A stretch of 64,000 bases of DNA, taken from assembly GCF_014200595.1 (NCBI RefSeq), contig NZ_JACHCG010000007.1:62001-126000 (forward strand). The letters are read 5' to 3'. The notes under the pieces are model-generated. The model did no database searches. It was given only the letters and a program-made list of their open reading frames with translations, and had not been told where the DNA came from. Position numbers and translations under genes: made by a program. Shown piece by piece: positions 8,407 to 17,641 of the stretch. Position 1 is the stretch's first letter. Every line of letters starts with the position of its first letter. The stretch comes from Pedobacter cryoconitis (GTDB taxonomy: Bacteria > Bacteroidota > Bacteroidia > Sphingobacteriales > Sphingobacteriaceae).

Positions 8407-9519
8407 TTACTCAGGTTCTTCCAGCTTTATTTTCTTGGTTATGCGGTATACCTTTCGTTTTCGTTCTGGTTTTTCCTGCTCACCGAGTAGAATTCCCCAT
8501 GGCTTTAACTCATCCACACGGTCAAATATGATTTTCAATATAGCCAGGTAAGGGATACATAAGAACATTCCTGAGATTCCCCAGAGCATTTCGCCGACAA
8601 CGATCCCTATAAAAGCAAATAAAGCATTGATTTTCACTTTCGAGCCTACCACCAGTGGCATCAGAATATTGCCATCCAGTGCATGTATAGCTACATAAGC
8701 TATAAGAACGAACAAAACTTTGGCCGCACCAGCAGTTGCAAAAGTAATCAGCACACTGATCAGTAAAGAAGAGAAAATTCCAATATACGGTACCAGGTTA
8801 AAAATACCTGTAATCAAACCGAGCAAGACCGCGTACTTTACGCCAAGTAAAGACAAAACTACAATTGTCAATGTCGTCACAATCAGCATCTGAAGAAACA
8901 ATCCTAAAATATAACGCTTAATAATGTACTGAATTTGCTCCACTATTTGTTTAACCTTTTCGGCATGCTCCTCTTTAAAAACACTGATCAGAAAAGTAAA
9001 AAGAATACGGCGGTAGTTTAAAATAAAGAAAGTAAACAATAAAAGAAAAGCAAGGAACAATAACGTTGAAGATAAAGTCATTAAAGTGGCGCCTAAAACA
9101 GTTGCACTGGATGCAAGCGCACTGGTGGCACTATCTTTTAAATAATCAATCTGTTTATGCGCGTTGACATTAAAAGTATGAGAGACCCAAACTTGCAATG
9201 ATTCAAAAGAATGTATGGCTTGTTGCTTTAGTAAAGGCCAGTCCTGCCCTAAATCAGTGAGTTGGCTGGCCAGAAAGAGCATGATGCAGGCAATAACCGC
9301 GATCATGATAATGACAGATACAATAGAAGCTAAACTTCTTTTAAACCTCCATTTTTTCTCCAGGAAATTTGCCAGCGGTAATAACAAGAGTGCTAATAAA
9401 AAGGAGGCAAGCAGCGGAGCCAGAAGACTATGACCTAAAATGGCCAGATACCCCAAACAGATAATTGAAAATAAAACCAAAGCAAGTTTGGCGTAAAAAG
9501 GAGGAGAGATGTTTTTCAT
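8407..9519 (-). CDS. AI-2E family (PerM/UPF0118) transporter
   Basis: This 370-residue integral membrane protein has about seven or eight hydrophobic segments. Two pairs are at the N-terminus and at about 140-180. The conserved C-terminal half carries GLITGIFNLVPYIGIFSSLL and NILMPLVVGSKVKINALFAFIGIVVGE, which mark the AI-2E/PerM family. The family includes autoinducer-2 exporters and sodium/proton antiporters, so the substrate cannot be told from sequence. A short basic cytoplasmic tail (KPERKRKVYRITKKIK) ends the protein. It starts about 90 bp after the aldo/keto reductase stop, with a terminator in between. Confidence 0.88.
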   Translation of the reverse strand: MKNISPPFYAKLALVLFSIICLGYLAILGHSLLAPLLASFLLALLLLPLANFLEKKWRFKRSLASIVSVIIMIAVIACIMLFLASQLTDLGQDWPLLKQQAIHSFESLQVWVSHTFNVNAHKQIDYLKDSATSALASSATVLGATLMTLSSTLLFLAFLLLFTFFILNYRRILFTFLISVFKEEHAEKVKQIVEQIQYIIKRYILGLFLQMLIVTTLTIVVLSLLGVKYAVLLGLITGIFNLVPYIGIFSSLLISVLITFATAGAAKVLFVLIAYVAIHALDGNILMPLVVGSKVKINALFAFIGIVVGEMLWGISGMFLCIPYLAILKIIFDRVDELKPWGILLGEQEKPERKRKVYRITKKIKLEEPE

Positions 9520-9558
9520 GCTTAGGTGAATTTAATAATAAAGTCTGGCTAAAAACAA

Positions 9559-9587
9559 ATGCCCTGCCAAAATAATTAGCAGGGCAT
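9559..9587 (-). terminator. Hairpin terminator after the aldo/keto reductase gene
   Basis: A 9-bp GC-rich stem (9559-9567 with 9579-9587) is followed, in the minus-strand direction, by a T-rich stretch at 9551-9558. Confidence 0.75.
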
Positions 9588-9611
9588 GATAAACAGCTTG
9601 TTATTAAAATC

Positions 9612-10568
9612 TTATTCCCACGCACTGGCAGCATCCAATATAGAGATCACTTCCACATCAAGCCGTAATGCTGCAGCTTTGGTCAGGTTCTTTAATTGCG
9701 CTAAACTAGTTACACTCGCAATAGGTGAAGTTACCGATGGTCTGGCCATCAGCCAGGCTAAAGCAACGCTTGCCAGAGAAGAATTGTATTGCTCTGAAAC
9801 TTCATCCAATGCTTTTAAAATCCTGAAACCTCTCGGGTTCATGAACTCCTTGACCGCACTGCCTCTCTGGCTTTTGCCCAGGTCTGTCTCAGAACGATAC
9901 TTTCCTGTCAGAAAACCACTGGCCAGTGAATAATAATTGATTACACCAACCTGGTTGTCCAGACAAATCTGTTCCAGCTCTTTTTCAAATCCTTCTCTTT
10001 TATATAAATTGTATTCTGGCTGGAAAGTCTGATATTTTGGCAAGCTTAAACGCGCACTAGTCTCCAAAGACTCCTTAAATCTTTCAGTACTAAAATTTGA
10101 TGCCCCGATCCACCGTACTTTTCCTGCTCTGATCAATTGATCATAAGCCTCAAGTGTTTCCTGTACCGGTGTCTCCGGATCATCATAATGTGATTGATAA
10201 AGATCGATATAATCAGTTTTTAATCTAAGCAGAGAAGCATCAACAGCTTCCAGTATATATTTTTTTGAAAGGCATTTTTTTCCGTTTAACTCCATATTAC
10301 TACCTACTTTTGTAGCTAATATGATTTGATTGCGGTTATTTCTTGCCTTCATCCAGTTCCCGATAATAGTTTCAGACTCACCGCCCTTATTTTCTGGCAC
10401 CCATCTGGAATATACATCAGCAGTATCAATAAAGTTGAACCCTGCTTCTATAAATCCATCGAGAACTTCAAAAGATTTTTTCTCGTCTAATGTCCATCCA
10501 AAAACATTTCCCCCAAACGTTACTGGCGAAACCAGTAAATCTGTATTACCCAATTTTCTTTTATCCAT
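9612..10568 (-). CDS. Aldo/keto reductase
   Basis: This 318-residue NADPH-dependent oxidoreductase has the TIM-barrel aldo/keto reductase fold. Visible landmarks are MDKRKLGNTDLLVSPVTFGGNVFGW at the N-terminus, FIDTADVYS with the catalytic Asp and Tyr (near 47-52), the catalytic Lys in ILATKVG (near 86), YIDLYQSHYDD with the His (near 125), and IGASNFS. It resembles the YajO/Tas-like group acting on aldehydes. The physiological substrate is not predictable. No neighbour points to a pathway, and a terminator follows directly. Confidence 0.92.
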   Translation of the reverse strand: MDKRKLGNTDLLVSPVTFGGNVFGWTLDEKKSFEVLDGFIEAGFNFIDTADVYSRWVPENKGGESETIIGNWMKARNNRNQIILATKVGSNMELNGKKCLSKKYILEAVDASLLRLKTDYIDLYQSHYDDPETPVQETLEAYDQLIRAGKVRWIGASNFSTERFKESLETSARLSLPKYQTFQPEYNLYKREGFEKELEQICLDNQVGVINYYSLASGFLTGKYRSETDLGKSQRGSAVKEFMNPRGFRILKALDEVSEQYNSSLASVALAWLMARPSVTSPIASVTSLAQLKNLTKAAALRLDVEVISILDAASAWE

Positions 10569-10666
10569 TGTAAATATTTGTTTTTCTTAGTAAGTTGTCT
10601 TATCCAAGGTAGCCCTTAAAACAAATCTAAATGGCAAAAGTTCAAGTTTAGTCCGTAATTTGTAAA

Positions 10667-11356
10667 TTAAACCACCGCTTGATCAGCAGGTACTTTAGTT
10701 GCACGTAACATTTCACGTTTTCCTGGTGCACCAGGGAGTTTTTCAACCTTCATACCGCAGCTTTTTAAAGCACGTTTTAGTTTTCCGGTAATGGCATAGG
10801 TCACAAATATCCCGTTAGGTTTCAGGAAAGAGCAAACATGGCAGATGATCTCATCAGACCACATTTCCGGTTGATGCTGTACCGAGAAAGCATCAAAATA
10901 TACCAGGTCAAATAGCTTCTCAGCCTTAAAAGCATCCAGCGTAGTATGGGCGATAGTTAGCTCCTGATTCGTATTTAAAGCAGTTGCCGCACATAATGCA
11001 TTGGCATAAACATTCATCAGGCTATTCCATATTGGCGCAGGTACATATTGATTATATTGCGTAGAGATCAATTCTTCCTTACTTAGCGGATAAGCCTCAA
11101 TCCCTGTATAATTCAGGGAAAGCCCATGTTCATCTGCATAAGCAGAAGTAAGCAGAAAATTCAGGCCCGTACCAAAACCAATTTCCAGGATAGCTATAGG
11201 CTGATCAGGAAAAGTTATTTCGGCTTGTTTGAGGCCGGCATCGATAAATACATGCTTACTTTCCTGTAGTGCGCCATGTTTAGAATGGTAGTGTTCCCCT
11301 ATGGTTTCGTTATATAAAGTGTTAGAGCCGTCTGCGGTTTGTGTGATGATATTCAT
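10667..11356 (-). CDS. mnmD: tRNA (5-methylaminomethyl-2-thiouridine)(34) methyltransferase, MnmD
   Basis: The 229-residue protein corresponds to the methyltransferase half of MnmC, without the FAD oxidase domain. Evidence is YNETIGEHYHSKHGALQESKHVFI near the N-terminus, the SAM-binding motif LEIGFGTGLNFLL (near 58-70) and the MnmC-type motif DLVYFDAFSVQHQPEMWS (near 150-167). It should perform the last methylation of mnm5s2U at the wobble base of tRNAs for Lys, Glu and Gln. A stand-alone MnmD is usual where the MnmC oxidase domain is missing. It diverges from the putative outer-membrane protein at 11432. Confidence 0.88.
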   Translation of the reverse strand: MNIITQTADGSNTLYNETIGEHYHSKHGALQESKHVFIDAGLKQAEITFPDQPIAILEIGFGTGLNFLLTSAYADEHGLSLNYTGIEAYPLSKEELISTQYNQYVPAPIWNSLMNVYANALCAATALNTNQELTIAHTTLDAFKAEKLFDLVYFDAFSVQHQPEMWSDEIICHVCSFLKPNGIFVTYAITGKLKRALKSCGMKVEKLPGAPGKREMLRATKVPADQAVV

Positions 11357-11361
11357 TTCTA

Positions 11362-11369
11362 CAAATTTA
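11362..11369 (-). promoter_or_regulatory. Possible -7 element (TAAATTTG) for mnmD
   Basis: This exact TAnnTTTG match on the minus strand lies only five bases before the mnmD ATG. If used, it would give a nearly leaderless transcript. The -33 box is weak, so this may be chance. Confidence 0.3.
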
Positions 11370-11431
11370 CCACATAAATTCTAAACAAGCTTTGTAGATT
11401 AGCGCCAAATTATTAAGATTAAAATACAATT

Positions 11432-12448
11432 ATGAATAAAAAAATCTACCTGATCATTATTGTCTCAATATTTTCAAGTACTATAGCATTCGCACAGGGA
11501 AGCCTTGATATCCATTTTAATGGAATGGGTTTTATGGATAACAGGGAGTATAAAGATTACATTTCCAGATCTAATACTTATTCAGGTACCAGGCTTGCCC
11601 TTGACCTTGGTTTAAACCTGGACAGCAACAACCACTTCATTGTAGGGGTAAACGGATTACATGAATTCGGTTCCAGCCGGTTTATGAAGGTAGACCCGGT
11701 TGCTTATTACAACTATACCAACAAAAACTGGAATTTTAATATTGGTGCATTTTCGAGAGAGGGACTGCTCAGCGACTATCCCCGTGCCTTATTAAATGAT
11801 ACTTTGCGTTATTATCGCCCAAATGTACAGGGGATGTTATTGAAATATCAGAATGAACATTTTACAGAAACGGTATGGATTGATTGGCTGAGTAAACAAT
11901 CACCAACCGACAGAGAGCAGTTCTTAGTGGGATTATCAGGTAAATACCGTCCGGTAACTACGGGGCCTTTTTATATCACTCATTATTTTCAGCTGATGCA
12001 CAATGCGTACACCTCCAATGAACAAGCAGGTGACCATATAGAAGATAATGGCGGTTTACAAGTGAAACTGGGATTGGATTTTAGTCACAAGACCATATTG
12101 GATTCTCTGACTATTGAAGCAGGAGCCCTGATGTCTATTGAAAGAATCAGGAATGTCACAGACCTGAATACACCAAAAGGATTCGTGGCGAGCGCTTACC
12201 TGGGTTACAAACGTTTTGCCTTATATGATGAGTTTTACAAAGGCCAGGGCTCACATATCAATTATGGAGATGGTTTTTATCAGAATAAAACATATAACAG
12301 ACTTGATTTAATGTTTACCCCTCTGATCTTCAAGAATATCAAAGGATCATTCGTCTTTAGCTTACACAATACCCCGGCAAGGATGAGCAGTCAGCAAGCA
12401 TTCCGGTTAACCTTTGATTTAGGCAGAAAAGTCTTAACCAGGTTTTAA
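11432..12448 (+). CDS. Exported protein of unknown function, probably an outer-membrane beta-barrel
   Basis: I do not recognise the family. The 338-residue protein has a signal peptide (MNKKIYLIIIVSIFSSTIAFAQ), followed by alternating hydrophobic and polar residues, many aromatic girdle-like residues and Gly/Asn/Asp-rich turns. The pattern runs to the end (AFRLTFDLGRKVLTRF, last residue Phe). This fits a beta-barrel of about 14-16 strands in the outer membrane, such as a porin. It stands alone, diverges from mnmD and ends at its own terminator. The outer-membrane location is an inference; no substrate is suggested. Confidence 0.75.
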   Translation: MNKKIYLIIIVSIFSSTIAFAQGSLDIHFNGMGFMDNREYKDYISRSNTYSGTRLALDLGLNLDSNNHFIVGVNGLHEFGSSRFMKVDPVAYYNYTNKNWNFNIGAFSREGLLSDYPRALLNDTLRYYRPNVQGMLLKYQNEHFTETVWIDWLSKQSPTDREQFLVGLSGKYRPVTTGPFYITHYFQLMHNAYTSNEQAGDHIEDNGGLQVKLGLDFSHKTILDSLTIEAGALMSIERIRNVTDLNTPKGFVASAYLGYKRFALYDEFYKGQGSHINYGDGFYQNKTYNRLDLMFTPLIFKNIKGSFVFSLHNTPARMSSQQAFRLTFDLGRKVLTRF

Positions 12449-12452
12449 AACA

Positions 12453-12489
12453 AAAAAGGCCACTGGGAAATAATCACAGTGGCCTTTTT
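12453..12489. terminator. Bidirectional hairpin terminator
   Basis: A perfect 13-bp stem (12453-12465 with 12477-12489) with A and T runs at its base lies between two convergent genes. Confidence 0.85.
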
Positions 12490-12502
12490 ATTGATCAGCA
12501 AT

Positions 12503-14542
12503 TTACCAAAGCCGAATTCTGTCTTCTGGTTTTTTGTATAATTTATCACCAGGTTTCACGTCGAACGCTTTGTACCAGGCATCCATATTTACAGGAGCAC
12601 CAATAGTTCTGAATTCCCCTGGAGAATGCGGATCAGTTTTGATTAACTGTGCAGCATTATCCGGTAAAATATTACCTCTCCATACCTGAGCCCACGAAAG
12701 GAAGAAACGCTGATCAGGTGTAAACCCATCAATTTTCTCTTCAGACTGTCCTTGTTTAGTTAATTTAAACGCAGTATAAGCAGCATTTAAGCCTCCTAAA
12801 TCACCAATATTTTCACCCATGGTCAGTTTACCATTCACATGAATAGTATCCAGTACCGCGTATGAATCATATTGTTCGCCCAAAGCTTTTGTTTTAGCTT
12901 CAAATTTTGTACGATCTTCATCTGTCCACCAATTTCGCAGATTACCATCTTTATCATATTGGCTGCCACTATCATCAAAACCATGTGACATCTCATGACC
13001 GATTACTGCACCAATACCACCATAGTTGATCGCATCATCAGCATTAGCTGCAAAGAAAGGGAATTGTAAAATCCCTGCCGGGAATACAATCTCGTTCATT
13101 GTTGGACTATAATAAGCATTTACCGTTGGTGGGGTCATGCCAAAACGTTTACGGTCAACAGGTTTTCCTAATTGTGAAACCATATCATTATATCCCCATG
13201 TACCTACATTTCTAAGGTTCTGGAAATAAGTTTTCCGGTCAATATTTAATCCATCATATGTTTTCCATTGATCAGGATAGCCAATTTTAGGGACAAAAGC
13301 ATTTAGCTTAGCCAGCGCTTTTTCCTTAGTCACATCGCTCATCCATTCTAACCCTTTAATTCTGATCTCAAATGCAGTGCGCAAATTTTTGATCATCTCG
13401 GTCATGCGTGCCTTAGCTTCAGGTTTAAAGTATTTAGCGACATAAAGTTGTCCTAATAACTCACCGATAGATCCGTCAGTTTTAGAAGACATGGTCTGCC
13501 ATCTTGGAGTCTGTACTTTCTGACCTGTTTGTGCCTGATTAAAGGCGAAAGTTGCTTTTACAAAAGGAGAACTTAAATTCGCTGCTGAATTTTTAAGAAT
13601 ATTCCATTCCAGGTAAGTTTTCCAGTCTGAAACAGGTACAGAAGTCAGCATGTCATTCAGGCTCACAAAAAATTTAGGCGCACCTACTAAAACAGTATCC
13701 TGTCCTTTAACCAAAAGTTTTGGTAACGTTGCAGCCCAGTTAATATTTGGTGTCGTTTTGCTAAAATCAGCAATTGTAAATTTATTATAAGTCTTATAAG
13801 GATCACGCATTTCAAGACGTGACATTTGAGCTTCAGCAAGCTTTTTCTCAATAGCCAGTACTGTATTTGCTTTTTGTTTCGCATCCGTTGCAGAACTGCC
13901 TGTCAAGGTAAATAAGGTAGTCATGTAATTCAGATAAGCCTCACGGATTTTTAAGGTTCTGCTGTCATCTTTTAAATAATAATCACGGTCAGGCAAAGTT
14001 GTTCCGCCCTGACCAAGTTGTGCTACATACTTATTTACATTTTTCCTGTCCTGACCTACATAGAAACTATACATCGGAGCTCCGATACCAGAAGTGCGCA
14101 TAGTGATAACTTCATCCAGTATACCTTGTATATCTTTAAGCTTGTTAATTCTGGCAAGGTCAGCTTTAATAGGTGTATAGCCTAATTTTTCAATAGTAAG
14201 GCTATCCATTGCAGCTGCATAAAAATCACCTACACGTCTTTTTACGGATCCAGCTGGTGCAGAACGATCTGCTGCGGCATCTTCAACAATGCCTTTCACT
14301 GCATTAATATTAAAATCTCTTAATTCATTGAAACTTCCCCAGCGTGTTTCCTTGGCAGGGACAGGATTGTTTTTAATCCACGTACCGCTGGCATATTCGT
14401 AAAAATCATCTCCGGGTTTTACCGTAAGATCCATATTTGCAGGATCAATAAACTTTGTAGGAACTTTTTGTGCATAAGAAGAGTAGCTTGCAGCTAATAT
14501 TCCTAAGACCGCAAAATAGTTTTTGAGGTGTTTAGTGTTCAT
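12503..14542 (-). CDS. M13 family metallopeptidase (neprilysin/PepO type), exported
   Basis: This 679-residue zinc peptidase has a signal peptide ending in SYAQ. M13 hallmarks are the N-terminal DDFYEYASGTWIKNNPVPAKETRWGSF, the zinc motif HEMSH at about 516-520 (IGHEMSHGFDDSG), the downstream ENIGDLGG supplying the third zinc ligand, NAYY near 476, and the conserved C-terminal IRLW. It should degrade oligopeptides in the periplasm or outside the cell. It lacks the transmembrane anchor of the mammalian enzymes, as is usual for bacterial forms. It is the second of three exported peptidases in the first 17 kb. Confidence 0.95.
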   Translation of the reverse strand: MNTKHLKNYFAVLGILAASYSSYAQKVPTKFIDPANMDLTVKPGDDFYEYASGTWIKNNPVPAKETRWGSFNELRDFNINAVKGIVEDAAADRSAPAGSVKRRVGDFYAAAMDSLTIEKLGYTPIKADLARINKLKDIQGILDEVITMRTSGIGAPMYSFYVGQDRKNVNKYVAQLGQGGTTLPDRDYYLKDDSRTLKIREAYLNYMTTLFTLTGSSATDAKQKANTVLAIEKKLAEAQMSRLEMRDPYKTYNKFTIADFSKTTPNINWAATLPKLLVKGQDTVLVGAPKFFVSLNDMLTSVPVSDWKTYLEWNILKNSAANLSSPFVKATFAFNQAQTGQKVQTPRWQTMSSKTDGSIGELLGQLYVAKYFKPEAKARMTEMIKNLRTAFEIRIKGLEWMSDVTKEKALAKLNAFVPKIGYPDQWKTYDGLNIDRKTYFQNLRNVGTWGYNDMVSQLGKPVDRKRFGMTPPTVNAYYSPTMNEIVFPAGILQFPFFAANADDAINYGGIGAVIGHEMSHGFDDSGSQYDKDGNLRNWWTDEDRTKFEAKTKALGEQYDSYAVLDTIHVNGKLTMGENIGDLGGLNAAYTAFKLTKQGQSEEKIDGFTPDQRFFLSWAQVWRGNILPDNAAQLIKTDPHSPGEFRTIGAPVNMDAWYKAFDVKPGDKLYKKPEDRIRLW

Positions 14543-14643
14543 CAGTATTGATTAGTAAGTCAGTTAGTCCGCTCAAAATAACAAATGAGATTAATAAAAG
14601 CTTATTCTAATGAAAATATTACTGAGTAGCCGGATATTTGCCG

Positions 14644-14730
14644 CTATTTATTGAACCAATAATACAGTTTGGTCAGGCCGAGTTTCTTAATGATTAATCC
14701 CGGAAGAAGGAATACTTTGATCGTTTTCAT
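14644..14730 (-). CDS. Candidate 28-residue small protein
   Basis: A short frame runs from ATG 14730 to TAG 14644-14646. It starts MKTIKVFLLPGLIIKKLG and ends LYYWFNK. The product would be basic, with a hydrophobic first half and an aromatic end, as in small membrane-associated peptides. It lies on the same strand about 100 bp upstream of the M13 peptidase start. The only support is its composition and position; it could be chance. Confidence 0.3.
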   Translation of the reverse strand: MKTIKVFLLPGLIIKKLGLTKLYYWFNK

Positions 14731-14860
14731 AAAATATAACCAGATGAATTAATTACACTATTAACATAATTTAACATTTATTATTGTGCAGATCTGAAAT
14801 AATAGCTTATTGATACATTTTCCAAATCGGGTAAAATTCATCCCGCTAAGCCATAATTGC

Positions 14861-14868
14861 TATATTTG
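14861..14868 (+). promoter_or_regulatory. -7 element (TATATTTG) for the S9B peptidase gene
   Basis: This exact TAnnTTTG match lies 18 bases before ATG 14887. It favours that start over the in-frame ATG at 14857, which lies upstream of this promoter element. Confidence 0.5.
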
Positions 14869-14886
14869 GCCATCAAATTTAAATCA

Positions 14887-17040
14887 ATGAAGAAACTAGT
14901 TTTATTCGCCGTATTGCTTTCTGCCTCCGTAATTGTAAACGGTCAGCAGAAAAATCTGAGCATGACAGATGCCATGTTCAATTCACGTACGACGCTTGCC
15001 CCTCAAAAATTAAAGAATCTGCAATTCCTCTACGGAAAAGAAGATTATGTATATAGTAAAACTGTAAATGGTGAAACAGCCTGGTTTACAGGAAATGCGG
15101 CAGGTAAAGAAGAAAAGCTATTGCTGAACTTAACGCAACTGAATCAAAAGCTGCGTTCTGCGAAGTTGAATACCTTGAAAACAATGCCTGATATTACTTT
15201 TAATCAGGGAGCAGACTGGATTATTCCTGTGAATGGAGCATCCTTAGCTTATAATCCGGTGAAAAACAGTTTCACCACTTTGATGGACAGTAAACTGGCT
15301 GGTCAGAATAAAGCAGAAAGAAGCGCTGCCGGATATACCGCTTACCTGGATCATTACAATTTATTTGTGAATGATGGTCAAACGGCAAAACAAGTAACCA
15401 CCGATGGAACAAGCGATATCGTTTATGCTTCATCAGTACACCGTGACGAATTTGGCATTTCAAAAGGGACCTTCTGGAGTAATCAGGGTAGACAGCTGGC
15501 TTTTTACCGGATGGATCAAAGTATGGTTTCAGATTATCCAATCATTGACTGGACCACCCGCCCGGCAAAAAACATCAATATTAAATACCCAATGGCTGGA
15601 GATAAAATCCATGAAGTAACTGTAGGTATTTATAATGCAGCGACCCAAGCCGTTGTTTATCTTCAAACAGGAAAGCCGGCAGAACAATATCTGACTAATA
15701 TCGCCTGGAGCCCGGACGACAAATTTGTTTATATCGCTGTTTTAAACCGCGGACAAAATCATATGGAATTCAAACAGTTTGATGCGCAGACTGGTCAATA
15801 TGTAAAAACGCTGTTCGAAGAGCGGGATGAGAAATATGTAGAACCACTTGTTCCCGCGTTATTTCTGAAAAATGATCCTCAGCAGTTTATCTGGCAAAGT
15901 AACCGTGATGGATGGAATCAATTGTATTTATACAATACCAACGGTAAACTACTTAAACAACTCACTAAAGGGAACTGGGAAGTTACTGAAGTCAAAGGCT
16001 TCGATGCAGCCGGTGAAAATTTATTTTATGTATCTACAGCAGAATCTCCGATTACCAGGAACTTATATGTAGTGAACATCAAATCTGGCCAGTCGAAAAG
16101 AATTACCTCAGGTTTTGCAGTGCATAAAACAGAAATCAGTACTTCAGGAAATACGGTACTTGATAATTTCAGTTCTACAAAAAATCCAGGTACTGTTGAA
16201 CTGCTGGACGTTAAAAAAGGAGCTAAAAAACAGCTCTTTCAATCGGCAGATCCATTGAAAGATTATGCTTTGGGTGCGTCTTCTATTTTTACGATCAAAG
16301 GGAAAAAAGGCGATCCTATCTATTGTAATTTATTCAAGCCTGTTGGGTTGGACAGCACAAAAAAACATCCCGTTGTAGTTTATTGGTATGGCGGTTCGCA
16401 TGCACAATTAATTCTTGACCAGTGGAATGGAGGAGGAAGTAATTACTGGTTCCAATACCTTGCAGAGCAGGGATTTGTAGTCATGGTGATTGATACCAGG
16501 GGAAGTGATAACCGTGGAAAAGCGTTTGAACAGGCTATGTTTAGAAAAGTAGGTGATGTACAGATGGAAGATATGATGTCTGCTGTAGATTATCTGAAAG
16601 GATTGTCTTATACCGATGAAAAAAATATGGGCTTGTTTGGCTGGAGCTTTGGTGGATTTAATACAGTAGATTTTATGGTGAACCACCCTGGTGTTTTCAA
16701 AGCAGCAGTAGCTGGCGGGGCCGTAACAAACTGGAATTTCTATGAAGCGATGTATACAGAACGTTATATGGATACACCTAAGGAAAACCCTGAAGGTTAT
16801 GCAGCAACTGATCTGACTAACCAAATTCAAAAACTAAAAGGTAAATTATTGCTTATTCATGGATTACAGGATAACGTTGTGGTGCAGCAGCATACTGTCG
16901 ATCTGGTAAAAAAGGCAGTAGATAGCAATGTACAACTGGATTATATGATTTATCCGGGACACGAGCACAATGTATTGGGTAAAGACAGAACGCATCTTTA
17001 TCAGAAAGTAACAGATTATTTTATGCAAAATCTTAAATAA
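14887..17040 (+). CDS. S9B dipeptidyl-peptidase IV-like peptidase, exported
   Basis: The 717-residue protein has a signal peptide (MKKLVLFAVLLSASVIVNGQ) directly after the chosen ATG. An N-terminal DPPIV-type beta-propeller domain contains ISKGTFWSNQGRQLAFYRMDQSMV, the region supplying substrate-binding acidic residues in this family. The C-terminal hydrolase domain has the nucleophile in GWSFGGF (Ser about 587), Asp in HGLQDNVV (about 662) and His in GHEHNV (about 692). It should remove N-terminal dipeptides in the periplasm. It is followed after only 4 bp by an acetyltransferase gene, so the two are likely cotranscribed. Confidence 0.92.
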   Translation: MKKLVLFAVLLSASVIVNGQQKNLSMTDAMFNSRTTLAPQKLKNLQFLYGKEDYVYSKTVNGETAWFTGNAAGKEEKLLLNLTQLNQKLRSAKLNTLKTMPDITFNQGADWIIPVNGASLAYNPVKNSFTTLMDSKLAGQNKAERSAAGYTAYLDHYNLFVNDGQTAKQVTTDGTSDIVYASSVHRDEFGISKGTFWSNQGRQLAFYRMDQSMVSDYPIIDWTTRPAKNINIKYPMAGDKIHEVTVGIYNAATQAVVYLQTGKPAEQYLTNIAWSPDDKFVYIAVLNRGQNHMEFKQFDAQTGQYVKTLFEERDEKYVEPLVPALFLKNDPQQFIWQSNRDGWNQLYLYNTNGKLLKQLTKGNWEVTEVKGFDAAGENLFYVSTAESPITRNLYVVNIKSGQSKRITSGFAVHKTEISTSGNTVLDNFSSTKNPGTVELLDVKKGAKKQLFQSADPLKDYALGASSIFTIKGKKGDPIYCNLFKPVGLDSTKKHPVVVYWYGGSHAQLILDQWNGGGSNYWFQYLAEQGFVVMVIDTRGSDNRGKAFEQAMFRKVGDVQMEDMMSAVDYLKGLSYTDEKNMGLFGWSFGGFNTVDFMVNHPGVFKAAVAGGAVTNWNFYEAMYTERYMDTPKENPEGYAATDLTNQIQKLKGKLLLIHGLQDNVVVQQHTVDLVKKAVDSNVQLDYMIYPGHEHNVLGKDRTHLYQKVTDYFMQNLK

Positions 17041-17044
17041 GAGC

Positions 17045-17590
17045 ATGGTAGTATTGAAATTTTTTACGGAAAGACTAAAACTAAGATTAGTGGAAATGGC
17101 TGATCTTGAATCGATTCATGTATTGCACCATTTGGCTGAAACAGATCAGTATAATACTTTGGGTATTCCTAAAGATCTGGAAGAGACTAATATCATTGTA
17201 GATGGCTGGATTAATGACCATCAGAAAAAAACGATTAAGAATTACACATTTGCTGTGGAATTTGAGAAAGGTGGTTTTGTTGGGCTGGTATCTCTTAAGC
17301 TGTCCTCTTCTAAATTCAACAGTGCAGAAATATGGTATAAGATTAACGTAGATTTCTGGAATCAGGGTTATGCTACAGAAGCAATCAGGGCAGTGATCAG
17401 GTTTGGATTTGACCGCCTGAAATTACACCGTATTGAAGCTGGCTGCGCAGTAGAAAATTTAGCTTCTATCCGTGTATTGGAAAAAGCAGGGATGACCCAG
17501 GAAGGCAGAAAAAGACAAATTTTACCTTTAGTTACCGGCTGGATGGATAGCTTTGAATACGCCATTCTGGACGAAGAGTGGAAAGCTTAA
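17045..17590 (+). CDS. GNAT family N-acetyltransferase, RimJ/RimL type
   Basis: This 181-residue acetyltransferase has the layout of the RimJ/RimL group (Acetyltransf_3): an N-terminal ERLKLRLVEMADLESIHVLH, then FVGLVSLKL, the acetyl-CoA-binding region around WNQGYATEAIRAVIRFGFDRL, and the typical HRIEAGCAVENLASIRVLEKAGMTQEG. Such proteins acetylate amino groups of proteins or small molecules; the acceptor is unknown. It starts four bases after the S9B peptidase stop, so it is probably in the same transcript, although no functional link is obvious. Confidence 0.88.
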   Translation: MVVLKFFTERLKLRLVEMADLESIHVLHHLAETDQYNTLGIPKDLEETNIIVDGWINDHQKKTIKNYTFAVEFEKGGFVGLVSLKLSSSKFNSAEIWYKINVDFWNQGYATEAIRAVIRFGFDRLKLHRIEAGCAVENLASIRVLEKAGMTQEGRKRQILPLVTGWMDSFEYAILDEEWKA

Positions 17591-17610
17591 ATATTTTCCG
17601 CTAAAAACCT

Positions 17611-17618
17611 TATTTTTG
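17611..17618 (+). promoter_or_regulatory. -7 element (TATTTTTG) for valS
   Basis: This exact TAnnTTTG match lies 23 bases before the valS ATG. The -33 region is weak. Confidence 0.45.
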
Positions 17619-17641
17619 CATTTTAATCAGCAACCCTATAA

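Larger units (their letters stand above)
14543..14886. other. 344-bp intergenic region between M13 and S9B peptidase genes
   Basis: This divergent spacer contains a possible 28-codon frame on the minus strand (14644-14730) and a -7 element for the S9B gene (14861-14868). I see no terminator and no repeat. The rest is AT-rich and unremarkable. Confidence 0.6.

Noticed and set aside
16408..16830. 140-codon minus-strand open frame inside the S9B peptidase gene
   Set aside because: It overlaps the catalytic domain of a well-supported gene and is explained by codon bias on the other strand.
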